DNA of 64,000 nucleotides from CAWAMD01 sp963783045 (GTDB lineage Bacteria > Actinomycetota > Nitriliruptoria > Nitriliruptorales > Nitriliruptoraceae): NCBI GenBank assembly GCA_963783045.1, contig CAWAMD010000008.1, positions 62,001 to 126,000 of the forward strand, written 5' to 3'. The notes below the pieces were generated by a model. It saw nothing but the letters and a program-made list of their open reading frames with translations, had not been told where the DNA came from and ran no database searches. Shown here piece by piece: positions 60,783 to 64,000 of this stretch. Position 1 is the first letter of the stretch, and every line of letters starts with the position of its first letter. The position numbers and the translations under genes are program-made.

Positions 60783-61048
60783 GCTCCTGGCAGGGGCGGC
60801 GTGCGGGTAGAGGAGGGTGGCGTCGTTCGCACCGTAGCGGGCCGCGATCGGATCGCGGCCAGGTGGCATCGTCGTCGTCCGACCGGATGTCCAGCGTCCG
60901 GGCGACCACGCCGTGACGCCGCAGGGCTGCGGCACGGACACGTCCGAACGCCACGCGGGTGCACCGACCCGTACGCCGGTCGGCCCGTACCGCGCCCGCG
61001 ACCGCACGCGAGCCGACATGGTGGAGGCGACGACACGGAGGAGACACG

Positions 61049-61207
61049 ATGATCTGGTGGTTGTTGATCGTTGCCCTGATCGTGGGTGGCGCCGTCTGGG
61101 CCGGCTACCGCGTGATGGGGACCAAGCCCACCGAGCCCCGCCCCGAGGCGCAGGGCGAGAAGACCGGTGAGCCCCACCGGGCGGAGTCCCGCCCCCGCTC
61201 ACCGTGA
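61049..61207 (+). CDS. Small single-span membrane protein
   Basis: 52 residues. MIWWLLIVALIVGGAVWAGY is a membrane span, and the tail is charged (TKPTEPRPEAQGEKTGEP). GGAGGAG precedes ATG 61049, a strong reason to accept it. I do not recognise a family. Confidence 0.55.
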   Translation: MIWWLLIVALIVGGAVWAGYRVMGTKPTEPRPEAQGEKTGEPHRAESRPRSP

Positions 61208-61244
61208 CGAGATGGGGGTTCAGGGTCACCCCGGCCCGGTCCGT

Positions 61245-61279
61245 CCCCGACCGCAACCCTGCACGCGGACAGGTCGGGG
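61245..61279. terminator. Weak long-loop inverted repeat
   Basis: CCCCGACC and GGTCGGGG are separated by 19 nt after the small membrane protein. It could be a terminator; support is low. A TAGCAT hexamer at 61307-61312 is a possible -10 for the PEBP gene. Confidence 0.25.
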
Positions 61280-61350
61280 GCGCCGCCAGAGCCCGGTGTG
61301 CGCCCCTAGCATCGTGAGCACCGAGGTTTCCGAGCCGCAGAGAGGGACGC

Positions 61351-61815
61351 ATGGGCCTCAACATCAAGGACCTCAAGATCTCGAGCCCCGCCTTCGGGTG
61401 GGGACAGCGGATCCCTGACAAGCATTCGCACGAGCACGACGACATCTCGCCGGAGCTGCAGTTCTCCGGCGTCCCCGACGGGACGCGCTCGCTGGCGGTC
61501 ATCTGCCACGACCCGGACGCTCCGCTGCCGTTCGGCTTCACCCACTGGGTCGTCTACGGCATACCGGCGGACGCGAACGGGATCCCCGAAGGTGGTGGCG
61601 ACGCCCACACCCAGGGCGCGACCGACTTCGGCGGCCAGCAGTACGGGGGCCCCCTGCCGCCCGAGGGCCATGGCGACCATCACTACTACTTCTGGGTGTA
61701 CGCGCTCGACACCGAGGTCGACGACGGGCCCGGCCTGAGCCGCCGCGAGTTCCTCGACACCTACGGGGACAACATCATCGAGCAGAACCGGCTGGTCGGC
61801 ACCTACTCCCGCTGA
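61351..61815 (+). CDS. YbhB/YbcL-family (PEBP) protein
   Basis: 154 residues. VICHDPDAPLPFGFTHWVVYGIP and GGPLPPEGHGDHHYYFWVYALD are the two PEBP signature regions, with the Asp-Pro-Asp and His residues of the ligand pocket. GTR-type bacterial PEBP proteins are cytoplasmic here (no signal peptide); their function is unsettled. An 8-bp repeat array and a giant hairpin follow. Confidence 0.88.
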   Translation: MGLNIKDLKISSPAFGWGQRIPDKHSHEHDDISPELQFSGVPDGTRSLAVICHDPDAPLPFGFTHWVVYGIPADANGIPEGGGDAHTQGATDFGGQQYGGPLPPEGHGDHHYYFWVYALDTEVDDGPGLSRREFLDTYGDNIIEQNRLVGTYSR

Positions 61816-61832
61816 GCCGACCGCATGACCGC

Positions 61833-61950
61833 GTCGTCGCGTCGCCGCGTCGCCGCGTCGCCGTGCCGCCGCCTCGCCGCCTCGCCGTGCCGCCGCCTCG
61901 CCGCGTCGCCGCGTCGCCGCCTCGCCGCCTCGCCGCGTCGCCGCGTCGCA
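61833..61950. repeat. Octanucleotide tandem array
   Basis: About 14 copies of an 8-bp unit, GTCGCCGC or CTCGCCGC, with occasional single changes. Larger blocks repeat (GTGCCGCCGCCTCGCC-type segments recur), showing at least two rounds of expansion. It lies 18 bp after the PEBP stop. It is not a CRISPR array. Confidence 0.85.
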
Positions 61951-61962
61951 CCGCTGCCCACG

Positions 61963-62010
61963 TCGACACCCCCCGGTTTCCCCGCATACGGGGAATCCGG
62001 GGGGTGTCGA
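61963..62010. terminator. 48-nt hairpin between PEBP and adhE
   Basis: An outer 14-bp stem (TCGACACCCCCCGG with CCGGGGGGTGTCGA), a T-T mismatch and an inner 7-bp stem (TTCCCCG with CGGGGAA) around CATA. It lies between convergent genes and probably serves both. Confidence 0.75.
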
Positions 62011-62063
62011 TCTGGTCCGGGCGGCGGGACTAGCGGGCGGGTCGGGCTCGACGCGCTGTCGCG

Positions 62064-64000
62064 CTACATCGGCGGCGTCCCGTGGAAGCCGGCCTGCAGC
62101 AGCTCGACGAGCTCGGCGATCATGGGCATGCGCGGGTTGGTCCGCAGGCTCGGGTCGGTGAAGGCCGCCCGGGCCAGGTCGGGGATCGCCGCCTCGAACG
62201 CCGCCTCGTCGACCCCGGCGTCCTTCAGCGTCCGTGGCAGGTGCACCTCGTCGAGGAGCACCTCGACCCGGTCGAAGAGCCGTCCCCGGCGCGCCGCGTC
62301 GTCGCGCCCACCCAGGATGATCCAGCCCACCTGCGCGTACTTGTCCGGCGCCACGTAGCTGCCGTAGCCCGGCGCCGGCATGAACTTCGACGGCATAGAG
62401 GCGTTGTAGCGCATCACATGAGGCAGGAAGATCGCGTTGGCGCGTCCGTGCGGGATCCCGAACCGAGCCCCGACGGCATGCGCCAGCGCGTGGTTCACGC
62501 CGACGAACGCGTTCGAGAACGCGAGGCCGGCGAGGGTCGCCGCGTTCGCCATCATCGTGCGCGCCTCGAGGTCCGAGCCGTCGGCCACGGCCCGCGGCAG
62601 TGCCTCGAGGATCAGACGCACCGCCTGCACGCAGAAGGCGTCGGTGAACGGCGACGCGAAGATGGACACGGCCGCCTCGAGCGCGTGGGTCAGCGCGTCG
62701 ATGCCCGTGTCCGCGGTCACCGCCGGCGGCATCGAGATGGTCAGCTCCGGCTCGACGATCGCCATGTCCGGCACGAGCGAGTAGTCGACCAGCGTCGCCT
62801 TGCGGTCGCCCATCGTGATGACCGCGGCCGGCGAGACCTCCGACCCCGTGCCGGCCGTGGTCGGGATGGCCACGAGCCGGACCGTGTGCGCGATCGTCGG
62901 GTACCGGGCGACGCGCTTGCGCGGGTCGAGGAACGGCAGGGACAGCTCGGCGAGGTCGAGCTCCGGGTGCTCGTGGAAGAGGCGCATCGCCTTCGCCGCG
63001 TCGAGCACCGACCCACCACCGACGGCGACGATCACGTCGGGGCGGACCCGCTCGAGGACGTCCACGCCGGCGCGGATGACCGCCTCGTCGGGCTCGGGCA
63101 CCACGTCGGCGAAGACGCGGACGCTGGTGGCTCGCAGGTAGTCGCGAACCTGGTCGGTCACGCCGCGGGCGTCGTTGACGGCGTCGGTGACGATGACGGC
63201 GGTGCGGGCCTCCACCTCGCGCAGGTTCGTGAGGGCCCCCGGGTTGAAGTAGGTGTCGGAGGGCACCCGGAACCACTGCGGGGGGCTCTTGCGCCGGGAC
63301 ACCGTCTTGACGTTGAGCAGCTGCCGGTAGTTGACGTTCTCGGTGGTCAGCGACCCGCCCCAGGTCCCGCAGCCGAGCGAGAACGTCGGGGTCAGGCTGT
63401 TGTAGACCCCGCCGAGCGCCCCCACCGCGGTCGGGGCGTTCACGAGGATCCGGCCGGTGCGCACGGCGGTGGCGAAGCGGGTGACGACCGCGTCGTCACG
63501 GGCGTACACGGCGGAGGTGTGACCGAGCCCCCCGTGCTCGGTGACGAGGACGGAGGCCGCGACGCCGTGGTCCACGTCGGGGGAGCGGACCAGCCCGAGC
63601 ACCGGCATCAGCTTCTCGCGGACGAGCGGATGGGCTCCGAGGGCATCGAGGTCGCTCGGCAGCGGCACCAGCAGGACCTTCGTCGCGGCCGGCACGTCGA
63701 TGCCGGCGGCCGCGGCCAGGACCGGCGCCGGCCGGCCCAGCGCCTCGAGGTTCACGGTGTCGGCGCACCCGAAGGCGTACTCGGCCAGCCGCATCGTCTC
63801 GGCCTCGTCGAGGAGGTGGCCGCCCATGCGGGTCAGCTCGGCGACGAAGCGGTCGTAGACGGGTTCGTCGACGACGGCGGTCTGCTCGGCGGGACAGATC
63901 ACCGACGCGTCGAAGGTCTTGGAGATCAGCAGGTCGACGACCGCCATCGCGATGTCGGCGGTCCGGTGGACGTACACGGGGGCGTTGCCCGGCCCGACGC
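62064..64000 (-). CDS. adhE: Bifunctional acetaldehyde-CoA/alcohol dehydrogenase, C-terminal part (partial)
   Basis: At least 645 residues, with the N-terminus outside the window. The aldehyde-dehydrogenase half shows FDASVICPAEQTAV with the catalytic Cys, and GCGTWGGSLTTENVNY. The iron-alcohol-dehydrogenase half shows VGGGSVLDAAKAM, IPTTAGTGSEVSP and HALAHAVGARFGIPHGRAN with the iron-binding His residues. It converts acetyl-CoA through acetaldehyde to ethanol, regenerating NAD under oxygen limitation. The codons at the edge continue in frame (GNAPVYVHRTADI). Confidence 0.92.
   Translation of the reverse strand, partial: VGPGNAPVYVHRTADIAMAVVDLLISKTFDASVICPAEQTAVVDEPVYDRFVAELTRMGGHLLDEAETMRLAEYAFGCADTVNLEALGRPAPVLAAAAGIDVPAATKVLLVPLPSDLDALGAHPLVREKLMPVLGLVRSPDVDHGVAASVLVTEHGGLGHTSAVYARDDAVVTRFATAVRTGRILVNAPTAVGALGGVYNSLTPTFSLGCGTWGGSLTTENVNYRQLLNVKTVSRRKSPPQWFRVPSDTYFNPGALTNLREVEARTAVIVTDAVNDARGVTDQVRDYLRATSVRVFADVVPEPDEAVIRAGVDVLERVRPDVIVAVGGGSVLDAAKAMRLFHEHPELDLAELSLPFLDPRKRVARYPTIAHTVRLVAIPTTAGTGSEVSPAAVITMGDRKATLVDYSLVPDMAIVEPELTISMPPAVTADTGIDALTHALEAAVSIFASPFTDAFCVQAVRLILEALPRAVADGSDLEARTMMANAATLAGLAFSNAFVGVNHALAHAVGARFGIPHGRANAIFLPHVMRYNASMPSKFMPAPGYGSYVAPDKYAQVGWIILGGRDDAARRGRLFDRVEVLLDEVHLPRTLKDAGVDEAAFEAAIPDLARAAFTDPSLRTNPRMPMIAELVELLQAGFHGTPPM

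Noticed and set aside
61833..61950. The repeat array as a CRISPR array
   Set aside because: The units are 8 bp, contiguous and have no spacers, and there are no cas genes.
1..64000. tRNA, rRNA, insertion sequences and prophage genes
   Set aside because: I looked for T-loop motifs with CCA ends, transposase DDE/HUH motifs, integrase motifs and phage structural genes and saw none.

Overview
The window is very GC-rich with strongly GC-biased third positions, GTG starts are common, and many same-strand neighbours overlap by ATGA or GTGA. It carries an Rpf-type muralytic protein, an ectABCD compatible-solute operon, a GH15 trehalase-type enzyme, an OtsB phosphatase and a CtpE-like P-type ATPase. 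Together these point to a free-living, osmotically stressed actinobacterium, possibly from a deep-branching class such as Nitriliruptoria (inference; no rRNA or other marker gene is present to confirm it).

Layout. Positions 1-14.7 kb hold a surface-glycan island: an Asn-synthetase-like protein, an SGNH hydrolase, a hexapeptide acyltransferase, five GT2/GT4 glycosyltransferases (one a GT4-GT2 fusion), a PAPS-type sulfotransferase, two tandem secreted GH99-like hydrolases and an undecaprenyl-phosphate sugar transferase. From 14.8 to 30.2 kb come a P-type ATPase, a frameshifted SIS-domain gene, an aldo/keto reductase, a DUF2510/AIM24 protein, YbaK, a lipoprotein, a small WPPNHK-domain gene with a disturbed 5' end, an SGNH hydrolase, a large secreted esterase, a SIMPL lipoprotein, two metabolic genes and Rpf. 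Positions 30.3-33.98 kb hold OtsB plus a beta-phosphoglucomutase-like HAD and an alkylsulfatase-like MBL protein with its TetR regulator.

The most unusual locus is 34.1-42.3 kb: a branched-chain-amino-acid-type ABC importer in which both permeases are fused (LivH-LivM) and both ATPases are fused behind a complete MFS transporter (MFS-LivF-LivG), with an anchored solute-binding protein and an anchored secreted protein of unknown function. It is transcribed divergently from the TetR/alkylsulfatase pair across a 30-bp palindrome. Ectoine and hydroxyectoine synthesis (ectABCD) follows at 42.5-46.2 kb, with a strong hairpin between ectB and ectC and another after ectD.

From 46.2 to 64 kb lie redox enzymes, HIT, GH15, an EamA transporter, a rhodanese behind a CsoR/CstR-type operator, quinone reductase, an NnrS-like membrane protein, a stand-alone E2 acyltransferase domain, a His-rich protein with a histone-H1-like tail, alpha-glucan phosphorylase, PEBP and the 3' part of adhE.

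Four genes carry apparent single-base frameshifts (near 17861, 22480, 34269 and 48267). Two of these are an extra C in the same heptamer GAACGTC. They are either assembly indels or real lesions, and raw reads are needed to decide.
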